Origin: Actinomycetota bacterium
Lineage (GTDB): Bacteria > Actinomycetota > Actinomycetes > Nanopelagicales > Nanopelagicaceae
Length of the DNA: 6,429 bases
Assembly: GCA_947488645.1 (NCBI GenBank)
Contig: CANLAC010000066.1
Location: 1 to 6,429 of the forward strand
Direction: 5' to 3'
The translations under genes and the position numbers were made by a program. The notes under the pieces are model-generated. The model was given only the letters and a program-made list of their open reading frames with translations, was not told where the DNA came from and did not search any database. Positions within the stretch are counted from its first letter, which is position 1. Every line of letters starts with the position of its first letter. Positions 1 through 6,064 of this stretch are shown piece after piece.

Positions 1-815
1 AGGTTGGACTACTTGTTGAGCGCTCACACCACGAAGTTGGAACTGCTGGTCAAATGGAAATTAACTACCGCTTCACAGACATCTTGAGCGCAGGCGATGA
101 TGTCATGAAGTTCAAGTACGTTATTCGTAACACTGCATGGCAAGGTGGAAAGACCGCAACGTTTATGCCAAAGCCGCTCTTCGGAGATAACGGTTCAGGT
201 ATGCACGTTCACCAATCACTATGGAAAGATGGAAAGCCACTGTTCTTCGAAGCAGGCACATACGGCGATCTTTCAGACATGGCACGTTGGTATATCGGTG
301 GTCTACTCAAGCACGCACCATCACTTCTAGCATTTACTAACCCAACAGTTAACTCATATCGTCGCTTAGTTCCAGGGTATGAAGCACCTGTAAACCTTGT
401 GTACTCAGCACGTAACCGCTCAGCTTGTATCCGTATCCCAATTACAGGATCCAATCCAAAGGCAAAGCGCATTGAGTTCCGTTGCCCTGATCCATCATCA
501 AACCCATACCTAGCATTCGCAGCAATGCTTATGGCTGGTCTTGATGGAATCTTGAACAAGATCGAGCCACCTGCTCCAGTTGATAAGGATCTCTATGAAC
601 TAGAAGGCGAAGAGGCGGCATCAATTCCTCAAGTTCCTGGTTCACTCGATGAAGTTCTTAACAACCTAGAGCGGGACAACGAGTTCCTAACAAAGGGTGG
701 AGTATTCGCCAAGGATCTGATTGACACATGGATCGCATTCAAGCGTAAGGAAGAAGTTGACTACGTTCGACTACGTCCGCACCCAGCAGAGTTTGAGCTG
801 TATTACGACATCTAA
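1..815 (+). CDS. glnA: Glutamine synthetase type I (GSI-beta), C-terminal part, 5' end outside window
   Basis: Catalyses ATP-dependent condensation of glutamate and ammonium to glutamine in the cytoplasm, the main route of ammonium assimilation. The reading frame is open from the left edge (first full codon at base 3, about 270 residues visible of a usual ~470), so the ATG at 54 is an internal Met, not the start. Family motifs appear in order: HHEVGTAGQ just before base 54; the ATP-binding signature KPLFGDNGSGMHVHQSLW at 171-224; NRSACIRIP at 414-440; RIEFRCPDPSSNPYLAF following it. The stretch K-I-x5-V-D-K-D-L-Y fits the adenylylation-site signature, with the candidate target Tyr encoded at 594-596. 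This makes it the GSI-beta class and predicts control by a GlnE-type adenylyltransferase encoded elsewhere (inference). The protein ends in YYDI with TAA, followed by a hairpin terminator. No sign of damage; identity is very secure. Confidence 0.97.
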   Translation, partial: VGLLVERSHHEVGTAGQMEINYRFTDILSAGDDVMKFKYVIRNTAWQGGKTATFMPKPLFGDNGSGMHVHQSLWKDGKPLFFEAGTYGDLSDMARWYIGGLLKHAPSLLAFTNPTVNSYRRLVPGYEAPVNLVYSARNRSACIRIPITGSNPKAKRIEFRCPDPSSNPYLAFAAMLMAGLDGILNKIEPPAPVDKDLYELEGEEAASIPQVPGSLDEVLNNLERDNEFLTKGGVFAKDLIDTWIAFKRKEEVDYVRLRPHPAEFELYYDI

Positions 816-827
816 GAAATCCGTTAG

Positions 828-862
828 AACAAAACCCGCCCCTTAAAAAGGCGGGTTTTGTT
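828..862. terminator. Bidirectional intrinsic terminator between glnA and nhaA
   Basis: A perfect inverted repeat pairs 828-840 (AACAAAACCCGCC) with 850-862 (GGCGGGTTTTGTT) around a 9-nt loop, giving a 13-bp stem with a GC-rich core. The T-rich arm serves as the U-tract for glnA on the + strand, and the A-rich left arm reads as a U-tract for transcripts from the minus strand. It ends at the base just before the nhaA stop codon (863-865), so one hairpin appears to close both convergent units. Confidence 0.93.
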
Positions 863-2053
863 TTACCTCTTTGCGATCGTTTTAAACAACACCATCGAAA
901 TCAATGCACTAACGACTGAAGCAACAATCACCGCAAGTACGGCAATATCCTGTGTGGCTGCATCATCAAAGGCCAAATTAGCGATGAAGATTGCCACTGT
1001 AAATCCAATTCCAGCTGCACTACCAGTTGCCAGTAGTGAAGATTTATTCACTCCATCTGGAAGTTCAGCGACCTTAAGGCGCTTTGCTAGCAAGGCTGCC
1101 AATAGAACTCCAAGAGGTTTACCGACAACTAGTCCAAAGAATATTCCCCACGCGATAAGTGATTGCGAGGCTGCTTTAACAGATTCGTTTGTGATCACGA
1201 CACCCGTGTTTGCAAAGGCAAAAATCGGAACTACAAAAAATGTGCTCATAGGATGGAATTTATGCTCGAGCCATTCGATAACAGAGACCGATCCATCCTC
1301 TATATCTTCAAGTTTTTTGCCTTTATATGAAAGGTTAGGAACCATCAATCCAAGAATTACACCAGCCAAGGTTGGATGAACTCCTGTCTTATAGAGGCAA
1401 AACCACAGAGTAAATGCCAACAGTGAATACACAAGAACATATGAAACACCAGTCTTTTTCAATACCGCGATGAAGAGAATGCTGAGCAGCGCAGCTGCGA
1501 GCCAAGAAATATTGATCCCTGTCGAATACACAAAGGCAATCACCAGGATTGCGCCAATGTCATCAATCACCGCTAGTGCAAGCAAGAATGATCGAAGTGA
1601 AGCTGCAACGCTAGGCCCAAGCATCGTTAATAGGCCGACCGCCAATGCGATATCAGTTGCAACAGGTACACCCCAACCAGCCGGGGCCACTCCTCCTGCG
1701 ATCGCTAAATAGATCAGTGCAGGAATCGCCATTCCACCTAAAGCAGCAACAAATGGCAACATTGCTTTTTTCAAAGATGCAAGATGTCCAGATGTTAGCT
1801 CTCTCTTGATTTCAAGACCAACAACAAAGAAAAAAATACTCATAAGCAGATAGTTGATGATTTTTAGAACTGAAAGGTCTATCAAAGACCAACCTGATCC
1901 AACTGCAATATGAAAATCTAGAACCGAGAAATACTTGTCTGAGAAAGGTGAGTTAGCTGTAATAAGGCCCAACGCAGCAGCCACAAGAACAAGTAATCCG
2001 CTTGTGGATTCACGCCCCAGAAAATCACGAAGGGGTGAGATACGCGATGTCAT
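863..2053 (-). CDS. nhaA: Na+/H+ antiporter NhaA
   Basis: Inner-membrane electrogenic antiporter that exports Na+ (or Li+) in exchange for protons, important for pH and sodium homeostasis. The 396-residue product is close to the E. coli length (388), and key positions fall almost in register: FFFVVGLEIKREL at ~74-86, VATDIALAVG with Asp134 (E. coli D133), IDDIGAI with the Asp164-Asp165 pair (E. coli D163/D164, ion binding), GVHPTLAG with His226 (E. coli H225, pH response), and VVGKPLGV with Lys312 (E. coli K300). About 12 hydrophobic segments are visible. The ATG at 2053 lies 9 nt after the stop of the upstream permease, with a weak TAAGG-like ribosome site overlapping the gap, so it is probably the last gene of the five-gene operon. 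The stop codon abuts the shared terminator. Intact, all catalytic residues present. Confidence 0.97.
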   Translation of the reverse strand: MTSRISPLRDFLGRESTSGLLVLVAAALGLITANSPFSDKYFSVLDFHIAVGSGWSLIDLSVLKIINYLLMSIFFFVVGLEIKRELTSGHLASLKKAMLPFVAALGGMAIPALIYLAIAGGVAPAGWGVPVATDIALAVGLLTMLGPSVAASLRSFLLALAVIDDIGAILVIAFVYSTGINISWLAAALLSILFIAVLKKTGVSYVLVYSLLAFTLWFCLYKTGVHPTLAGVILGLMVPNLSYKGKKLEDIEDGSVSVIEWLEHKFHPMSTFFVVPIFAFANTGVVITNESVKAASQSLIAWGIFFGLVVGKPLGVLLAALLAKRLKVAELPDGVNKSSLLATGSAAGIGFTVAIFIANLAFDDAATQDIAVLAVIVASVVSALISMVLFKTIAKR

Positions 2054-2062
2054 GGCCTTACT

Positions 2063-3490
2063 TTAACTGAGTGCATTCTCCTGCGCTCGGATTTTATGGA
2101 ATGAGAGAAAAATATGACCTACAAATCCAATAATCAGCGCAAATATCACGCCTACATTGGCATAAGCCCACGGACCCTCTTTGCCACCAATGACTCCAAG
2201 GAAATATCCCTGCCACGATAGCCATGATGCAAAGGTATTTGTTACAAATCCCCAGCCAACAATTGTTCCTACAAGCATCAGTGCAATAGATCCGGCATTG
2301 ATTGATCCATACATTCCTTGATCGTCATACAAATCCTTTTCGATGTATGCCTTTTTGCGCATAATGACATCTGCGACAAAGATCGCAGACCACACCGCAA
2401 CTGGCACACCAAGAGTGATTAAGAAGCCTTGGAATGGATAGAAGAAATTATCTGCAACCCACACAATGTAGATACACCCTGCAAGCATGATCAGTGCATC
2501 GATAATCGCAGCCTGATGTCTTTTGATTGGAACGCCTATTGAAACAAGTGCTAAACCTGAAGAGTAGAGATCAAGGATTGCCCCACCCACTAATCCCAAT
2601 ATTGCGATGAGTGCAAATGGAATCAGGAACCAAGTTGGAAGCAGTGAGGTGAGAGCACCTATGGGATCTATGGCAATCGCATCACTTAAGTCCTTACTGC
2701 TAGCCGATAACGCAGCTCCATAAATAACTAACACAATGGGAACCGCTGAAGCCCCAAACACAGTCCATCCAACCACCGCTTTACTTGAAACGGTTCTTGG
2801 AAGATAACGAGAATAATCTGCTGCGCAATTAACCCAGCCGAGTCCAATTCCCGTCACACCAAAGATCAGTGCGCCGATGAAACCTTGAGTCGACCCATCT
2901 TTAATTGCAGTTACGGCGCTCCAATCAACTGTGTCGATTGTTAGAGCGATATAAACAACAGTCATAGCAACAGTGATTACCGTCAATAACTTCTGCAACT
3001 TCATGATTACGCCAAAGCCAAGAACTCCACCGAAAACAGTAAGTGATACCGCAATTACGAATCCAAGGATCAAAGCAAGATTCTGATCTACTCCCCCAAT
3101 TCGAGAAAAGACTGTTCCAGTTGCAAGGGTTGCTAGAGAAACTAAAACTGTTTCCCACCCCACAAAAATGAAGTATGAGAGAAGGCCTGGGAGGATGCTG
3201 CCCTTGACTCCAAAGGATGCTCGCGCAAGAACCATGGTTGGCGCATTTGAGCGCTTACCTGCAAGTGAACTAATGCCCACAAGAAGAAATGAAGCAATTG
3301 TTCCGATGATGGCAGCAAAGGTTGCTTGCTTAAAGGAGATTCCAAAACCTAAAAAGAAAGAACCATAGGACAGCGCTAGAAGTGAAACATTTGCCCCGGC
3401 CCACGGCCAGAACAAAGATCTAGCATTTCCTTGACGTTCTGACTCTTGAATTGTATTTGGGCCATTTATTTCAAGATCAAAAGCTGGCAT
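2063..3490 (-). CDS. NCS1-family permease (purine/cytosine permease type)
   Basis: A 475-residue integral membrane transporter of the nucleobase:cation symporter-1 family (cytosine, purines, uracil, thiamine, allantoin, hydantoin), expected to bring a small N-heterocyclic substrate into the cell with Na+ or H+. Evidence: about 12 hydrophobic segments; the N-terminal family block with NAPTMVLARASFG at 82-94 and FVGWETV at 109-115 (helix 3 Trp112, equivalent to a substrate-stacking Trp in Mhp1-like structures); GLGWVNCAADYSRYLP at 216-231 in the helix 6 region (Trp219 and the typical A-x-D-Y-S-R-Y-L motif); and ILDLYSSGLAL at 305-315 in helix 8. Its ATG overlaps the copC stop as TAATG, which implies translational coupling, and it is followed 9 nt later by nhaA. 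No nucleobase catabolic gene lies nearby, so the substrate cannot be named. Cytosine or another purine/pyrimidine is only the family default. Confidence 0.9.
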   Translation of the reverse strand: MPAFDLEINGPNTIQESERQGNARSLFWPWAGANVSLLALSYGSFFLGFGISFKQATFAAIIGTIASFLLVGISSLAGKRSNAPTMVLARASFGVKGSILPGLLSYFIFVGWETVLVSLATLATGTVFSRIGGVDQNLALILGFVIAVSLTVFGGVLGFGVIMKLQKLLTVITVAMTVVYIALTIDTVDWSAVTAIKDGSTQGFIGALIFGVTGIGLGWVNCAADYSRYLPRTVSSKAVVGWTVFGASAVPIVLVIYGAALSASSKDLSDAIAIDPIGALTSLLPTWFLIPFALIAILGLVGGAILDLYSSGLALVSIGVPIKRHQAAIIDALIMLAGCIYIVWVADNFFYPFQGFLITLGVPVAVWSAIFVADVIMRKKAYIEKDLYDDQGMYGSINAGSIALMLVGTIVGWGFVTNTFASWLSWQGYFLGVIGGKEGPWAYANVGVIFALIIGFVGHIFLSFHKIRAQENALS

Positions 3491-3492
3491 TA
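3488..3492 (-). promoter_or_regulatory. TAATG stop-start overlap coupling copC to the NCS1 permease
   Basis: Read on the minus strand, the copC stop TAA and the permease ATG share one base (TAATG). The stretch just upstream is purine-rich because copC ends in Lys codons, but it has no strong Shine-Dalgarno core, so re-initiation by the ribosome finishing copC is the likely way the permease is translated. Confidence 0.8.
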
Positions 3493-4002
3493 CTTTTTCT
3501 TATCATTTCTCTCTTTGATGATGTATCCAACTACAAAAACTATAAGGAAAAACACCAGAACTATGCCACCAACATTTAATGATGTCTTCTTTTCAACCTC
3601 AGAAGTGGTGGTGGGAACCGCCTCGGCATAATCAGGTGAGGCGTTGAAGGTGTAATCCCCTTCGATCACGTGTCCGTCATCGCCAACAACTCGATACTTA
3701 ACGGTAAAAGCACCTGGTGCACTTTGTCCCGAAATCTTCGTCATAATCTTTGCGCCCTCAATAATCGGATCATCAAAGTTAACTGCAATGCCTGTTGAAT
3801 CGATGACCTCAAGTGAGTTAACAGCTTCTCCATCTAGAGTTTGAAGTTGTCCACTAAATTCAATCCACACCTGCGTTGGGATTGGATTTACATTTGCGAA
3901 CTTCTCAGGAAATGAAGAAACAATCTCCACATGAGCCAATGAGCTTGGCATCGATAGAAGTGCAAGAAGCCCAATAATGAGAGAAACTAATGTTTTGCGC
4001 AT
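3490..4002 (-). CDS. CopC-domain copper-binding protein, secreted and C-terminally membrane-anchored
   Basis: A 170-residue protein built as signal peptide, CopC beta-barrel domain, Ser/Thr/Glu linker and one C-terminal membrane helix. Residues 1-23 form a classic signal peptide ending SSLA, with predicted cleavage just before His24. That leaves His as the first mature residue, as in CopC proteins that bind Cu(II) through the N-terminal His. The second site motif is in YRVVGDDGHVIEG: Asp109 and His111 (mature positions 86 and 88) correspond to the Asp-x-His ligands (D83/H85) of known CopC. A helix at ~144-162 followed by a KERNDKKK tail anchors it, with the domain on the outer face of the membrane. 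It probably binds or buffers copper there. No CopD transporter domain is fused or adjacent. It starts 9 nt after the SDR stop and overlaps the permease start. No strong ribosome site is seen; an AGAG lies close to the ATG. Confidence 0.9.
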   Translation of the reverse strand: MRKTLVSLIIGLLALLSMPSSLAHVEIVSSFPEKFANVNPIPTQVWIEFSGQLQTLDGEAVNSLEVIDSTGIAVNFDDPIIEGAKIMTKISGQSAPGAFTVKYRVVGDDGHVIEGDYTFNASPDYAEAVPTTTSEVEKKTSLNVGGIVLVFFLIVFVVGYIIKERNDKKK

Positions 4003-4011
4003 GTCTCTAGT

Positions 4012-4842
4012 TTAGTCTAGAAAGAAATCAAGAAGGAAATCCTTGGTACCAGGAGTTACTGAGTACTTTTCCAGGTCTGTGATTCCTTCACTTGCTAACA
4101 CAAGATCATCGACAAAGAAATTGCCTGTGCACTCCTTGGCATCGCGATTAAAGATGATGTATGCCGCATCTGCCAAGATCTCGGGTGTGCGACCTGCGGC
4201 GGCATCAATTCCAGGAATCATTTGAAGGGCGGCTGTATCAATTACTGTGCGTGGCCATAGAGCATTGACTCCAATGCCATCACGCTTGAACTCTTCAGCC
4301 ATACCTAGAACGCACATACTCATTCCGTACTTTGCCATTGTGTAGGCAACGTGATTTTTAAACCACACAGGCTTCATAGAAAGTGGTGGAGAGAGGTTCA
4401 AAATGTGAGGGTTTCTTCCCTCGGCAGCTGACTTTCGCAAGTGAGGCAAAGCAGCCTGTGAGGTTAAGAAGGTTCCTCGCACGTTAACATCAAACATCAA
4501 ATCAAAGCGCTTTGCCGGAGTTTGATCGGTGCGGGTCAGGTTAATTGCACTCGCATTGTTGATAAGGATGTCGATGCCACCAAAGGCTTCAGCTGCTTGG
4601 TTAACAGCAGCTTCTATCTGCAATTCATCACGCAAATCGCATTGAATAGCCAATGCTTTTCCGCCAGCAGCTTCAATTTCAGCAGCAGCTGTGTGAATTG
4701 TGCCCGGTAACTTTGGATTGGGATCGGAAGTCTTTGCTGCAATCGCAATAGATGCGCCATCTCGTGCGGCACGAAGTGCGATAGCAAGTCCGATTCCACG
4801 AGATCCGCCTGTTATGAAAATACGCTTTCCTGCAAGTGACAT
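4012..4842 (-). CDS. HSDL2-like short-chain dehydrogenase/reductase
   Basis: A 276-residue NAD(P)-dependent oxidoreductase of the classical SDR fold. Seen: the cofactor motif TGGSRGIG at 11-18, NNAS at 95-98, structural Asn120 in NVRGTF, catalytic Ser151 (NLSPPLS), Tyr167 and Lys171 in YTMAK. The insert AAKT...PKLPGTIHTAA at ~36-53 and the block around SPPLSMKPVWF...YGMSM closely resemble human HSDL2, a peroxisomal/mitochondrial SDR linked to fatty acid metabolism (recognised from memory, not searched). Human HSDL2 has a C-terminal SCP2 lipid-binding domain; this protein ends without it. The substrate is unknown, probably a hydroxyacyl or lipid-derived compound. Its ATG directly follows the crotonase stop (TAAATG), which suggests the two act in one acyl-CoA pathway. 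A good ribosome site, AGAAGGG at 4850-4856, sits 7 nt upstream inside the end of the crotonase gene and supports this start. Confidence 0.92.
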   Translation of the reverse strand: MSLAGKRIFITGGSRGIGLAIALRAARDGASIAIAAKTSDPNPKLPGTIHTAAAEIEAAGGKALAIQCDLRDELQIEAAVNQAAEAFGGIDILINNASAINLTRTDQTPAKRFDLMFDVNVRGTFLTSQAALPHLRKSAAEGRNPHILNLSPPLSMKPVWFKNHVAYTMAKYGMSMCVLGMAEEFKRDGIGVNALWPRTVIDTAALQMIPGIDAAAGRTPEILADAAYIIFNRDAKECTGNFFVDDLVLASEGITDLEKYSVTPGTKDFLLDFFLD

Positions 4843-4845
4843 TTA
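4840..4845 (-). promoter_or_regulatory. TAAATG junction joining crotonase and SDR genes
   Basis: On the minus strand the crotonase stop TAA is followed at once by the SDR ATG with no spacer. The Shine-Dalgarno-like AGAAGGG (4850-4856) lies within the last crotonase codons, so the two genes share a transcript and are likely translated in a coupled way. Confidence 0.8.
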
Positions 4846-5586
4846 CTTACCCTTCTTAGACATGAACTTCATGAATGCTTCCATAGCTTCATCTGATTGC
4901 AACGCCATTGAGAAAATCTCAAACTCAGCCTTCATGATCGCAGCAATGGCATCATGATTTTTTGCCTTTAAAAGAGCCTTTGTATTAATTATTGCCTGAG
5001 GTGGTTGCTCGGCAATGTGCTGGGCAATCTTTAATGCATGTGCCAGTGGATCTGAATCCTTGGCTGCTACCAATCCCATTTCAATAGCTGCATCTGCATC
5101 AAAACTCTCACCTGTCATAAAGATGCGGGCTGCTCTTTGATAGCCAACTAACTGTGGGAATAAGAAACTCGATCCTGCTTCAGGAACCAGTCCTAATGAT
5201 GCAAAGGGCATCGAAAAATTGGCTGTCGGTCCAGCGATGACGACATCGCAGTGAAGCAACATTGTGGTGCCAACCCCAACGGCATTTCCTTTCACAGCGC
5301 CAAGCAACGGCTTTGGAAAGTTAAGAATTGCTGCCAAAAACTTTGCGACCTCTGAATCATCTGAGGTTGGTGGATTGTTCATAAAATCCATGATGTCGTT
5401 GCCAGCGGTGAAGTGATCACCTTCTGCTGTGAGCACTACTGCTCGGATTCCAAAATCCCCCGCAGCATCATTGAGGCTCTTAGACAGATCTGCATACATA
5501 GCTCGCGTTAGGGCATTCATCTTCTCAGGACGATTGAAGCTGAGAGTTAGCACTAGTCCCTCTTGTTTTGCCAAGATTTCGCTCAT
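4843..5586 (-). CDS. Crotonase-superfamily protein, probable ECI2-like delta3,delta2-enoyl-CoA isomerase
   Basis: A 247-residue crotonase-fold acyl-CoA enzyme, full length for the family. The CoA/oxyanion-hole segments are present: NRPEKMNAL at 18-26, FTAGNDIMDF at 59-68, and GNAVGVGTTML at 100-110. The two Glu residues that define true enoyl-CoA hydratases (rat E144 and E164) are replaced here by Thr108 and Phe128. Instead the protein has MPFASLGLVPEAGSS at 126-140, which matches the pattern of ECI2/yeast Eci1 isomerases, where the catalytic Glu lies in the P-E-x-x-S-S segment (here Glu136). So automatic annotation as enoyl-CoA hydratase would probably be wrong; an isomerase that moves cis/trans-3 double bonds to trans-2 for beta-oxidation is more likely. 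This substrate assignment is inferred from motif comparison by eye. It is the first gene of the minus-strand operon. The ATG at 5586 has no ribosome site but has a -10-like box 6 nt upstream. Confidence 0.88.
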   Translation of the reverse strand: MSEILAKQEGLVLTLSFNRPEKMNALTRAMYADLSKSLNDAAGDFGIRAVVLTAEGDHFTAGNDIMDFMNNPPTSDDSEVAKFLAAILNFPKPLLGAVKGNAVGVGTTMLLHCDVVIAGPTANFSMPFASLGLVPEAGSSFLFPQLVGYQRAARIFMTGESFDADAAIEMGLVAAKDSDPLAHALKIAQHIAEQPPQAIINTKALLKAKNHDAIAAIMKAEFEIFSMALQSDEAMEAFMKFMSKKGK

Positions 5587-5592
5587 CCGGGC

Positions 5593-5598
5593 ATCTTA
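5593..5598 (-). promoter_or_regulatory. Candidate -10 box for a leaderless operon transcript
   Basis: The minus strand reads TAAGAT, 6 nt, then the crotonase ATG. TAAGAT matches four of six positions of TATAAT, including the first TA and final AT. With normal -10 to start-site spacing, transcription would begin at or beside the A of the ATG, giving a leaderless mRNA, which is common in Actinobacteria. No ribosome-binding site is visible before the ATG, which agrees with this. No convincing -35 box is seen, so the promoter is tentative. Confidence 0.45.
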
Positions 5599-5641
5599 TG
5601 GGGTGAATCGCGTAAATAAAAAGAGCACAATGGGGACACGC

Positions 5642-5648
5642 GGAGAGG
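5642..5648 (+). promoter_or_regulatory. Ribosome-binding site for the small HTH gene
   Basis: GGAGAGG lies 11 nt before the ATG at 5660. It lies downstream of the alternative ATG at 5630, which has only a weak AAAGAG before it. The site therefore favours the shorter 106-residue product, though the long spacing leaves the start uncertain. Confidence 0.5.
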
Positions 5649-5659
5649 CGGCTATTTAC

Positions 5660-5980
5660 ATGGCAAGAGATATAACGATTTCAACAAGAGAGTTAACTCC
5701 ATTTGAACAATTAGTTCTGGAGTTGGTCTGTGAGGGAAAATCAAATGGTGCCATAGCTCTTCAGACATCTCACAGTGAAAAAGTAGTGGAGAACACGGTC
5801 AGTCGCAGTGCTCAAGTTTTTGGAATCAAATCAGATAGTGAAACAAATCTTCGTGTGTTATTAGCGCTGGCATATCGCGCCCATTACGGTGACAAAGCTT
5901 TTGATAATTTGGATACACCCTGCTTTCATCTAGATCTTGGCCCAGATGGAAAAGCACTGTGTAACCGTCACAACGATTAG
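5660..5980 (+). CDS. Small stand-alone LuxR/GerE-type helix-turn-helix protein
   Basis: A probable DNA-binding regulator of 106 residues, transcribed divergently from the crotonase operon. Residues ~12-73 resemble a GerE/LuxR HTH domain: LTPFEQLVLELVCEGKSNGAIA, then a putative recognition helix around EKVVENTVSRSAQVFGI, then TNLRVLLALAYR. There is no receiver or sensor domain. The rest is a short tail with Cys88, His90, Cys101 and His104. The chosen ATG (5660) is preceded by GGAGAGG at 5642-5648, 11 nt away, slightly long but the best site present. In-frame alternatives are ATG 5630 (116 residues) and GTG 5603. The frame stays open leftward into the antisense of the crotonase gene, but that part is not credible coding. 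The gene ends at TAG before a strong terminator. Its targets are unknown; autoregulation or control of the divergent operon is a guess from position. Confidence 0.78.
   Translation: MARDITISTRELTPFEQLVLELVCEGKSNGAIALQTSHSEKVVENTVSRSAQVFGIKSDSETNLRVLLALAYRAHYGDKAFDNLDTPCFHLDLGPDGKALCNRHND
5921..5971 (+). other. Cys/His-containing C-terminal tail of the HTH protein
   Basis: The codons encode a C-x-H pair (Cys88, His90) and a C-x2-H pair (Cys101, His104) separated by ten residues that include DLGPDG. Four such residues in a 17-residue span could bind a metal such as zinc, or respond to redox state. This is only a pattern seen in one sequence; no known domain is claimed. Confidence 0.35.
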
Positions 5981-6011
5981 CCGTGCCAACAACTTTGGCT
6001 ACGGAGTTGAA

Positions 6012-6044
6012 AAAGCGCCCCTGGGTTTATCCCGGGGGCGCTTT
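6012..6044. terminator. Bidirectional intrinsic terminator between HTH gene and ino1
   Basis: Left arm 6012-6025 (AAAGCGCCCCTGGG) pairs with right arm 6031-6044 (CCCGGGGGCGCTTT) around the loop TTTAT. This is a 14-bp stem with a single G-U wobble and a very GC-rich core. The plus strand continues CTTTCCTTTG, and on the minus strand the stem is followed by a run of five Ts. It lies 31 nt after the HTH stop and 20 nt after the ino1 stop, so it probably ends both convergent transcripts. Confidence 0.93.
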
Positions 6045-6064
6045 CCTTTGCAATCTATGTGTTA

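Larger units (their letters stand above)
5587..5659. other. Divergent intergenic region between crotonase operon and HTH gene
   Basis: This 73-nt gap is the only place in the window where two units diverge, so it should contain promoters for both. On the minus strand a TAAGAT box (5593-5598) fits a leaderless start of the operon. On the plus strand there is an AT-rich patch (GTAAATAAAAA, around 5612-5622) but no clear -35/-10 pair. No obvious palindromic operator stands out. Confidence 0.6.

Noticed and set aside
54..56. ATG as the start of glutamine synthetase
   Set aside because: The frame continues upstream to the window edge with the conserved HHEVGTAGQ motif, so this Met is internal.
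209..559. 116-codon minus-strand open frame inside glnA
   Set aside because: Antisense to highly conserved glutamine synthetase codons, without any recognisable domain or ribosome site.
858..1379. 173-codon open frame on the + strand
   Set aside because: It lies wholly antisense to the well-supported nhaA, has a low-complexity Ala/Thr/Ser composition typical of a shadow frame, and has no recognisable domain.
4007..4020. Short imperfect dyad with repeated CTAG (CTAGTTTAGTCTAG) between SDR stop and copC start
   Set aside because: The arms are only 4 bp, no U-tract follows, and it falls in a 9-nt gap within an operon plus adjoining coding sequence, so a terminator or operator call is not supported.
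5429..5659. N-terminal extension of the HTH reading frame to an ATG at 5429
   Set aside because: The extension runs antisense to the start of the crotonase gene, shows no domain, and better starts exist at 5660 (with a GGAGAGG site) or 5630.
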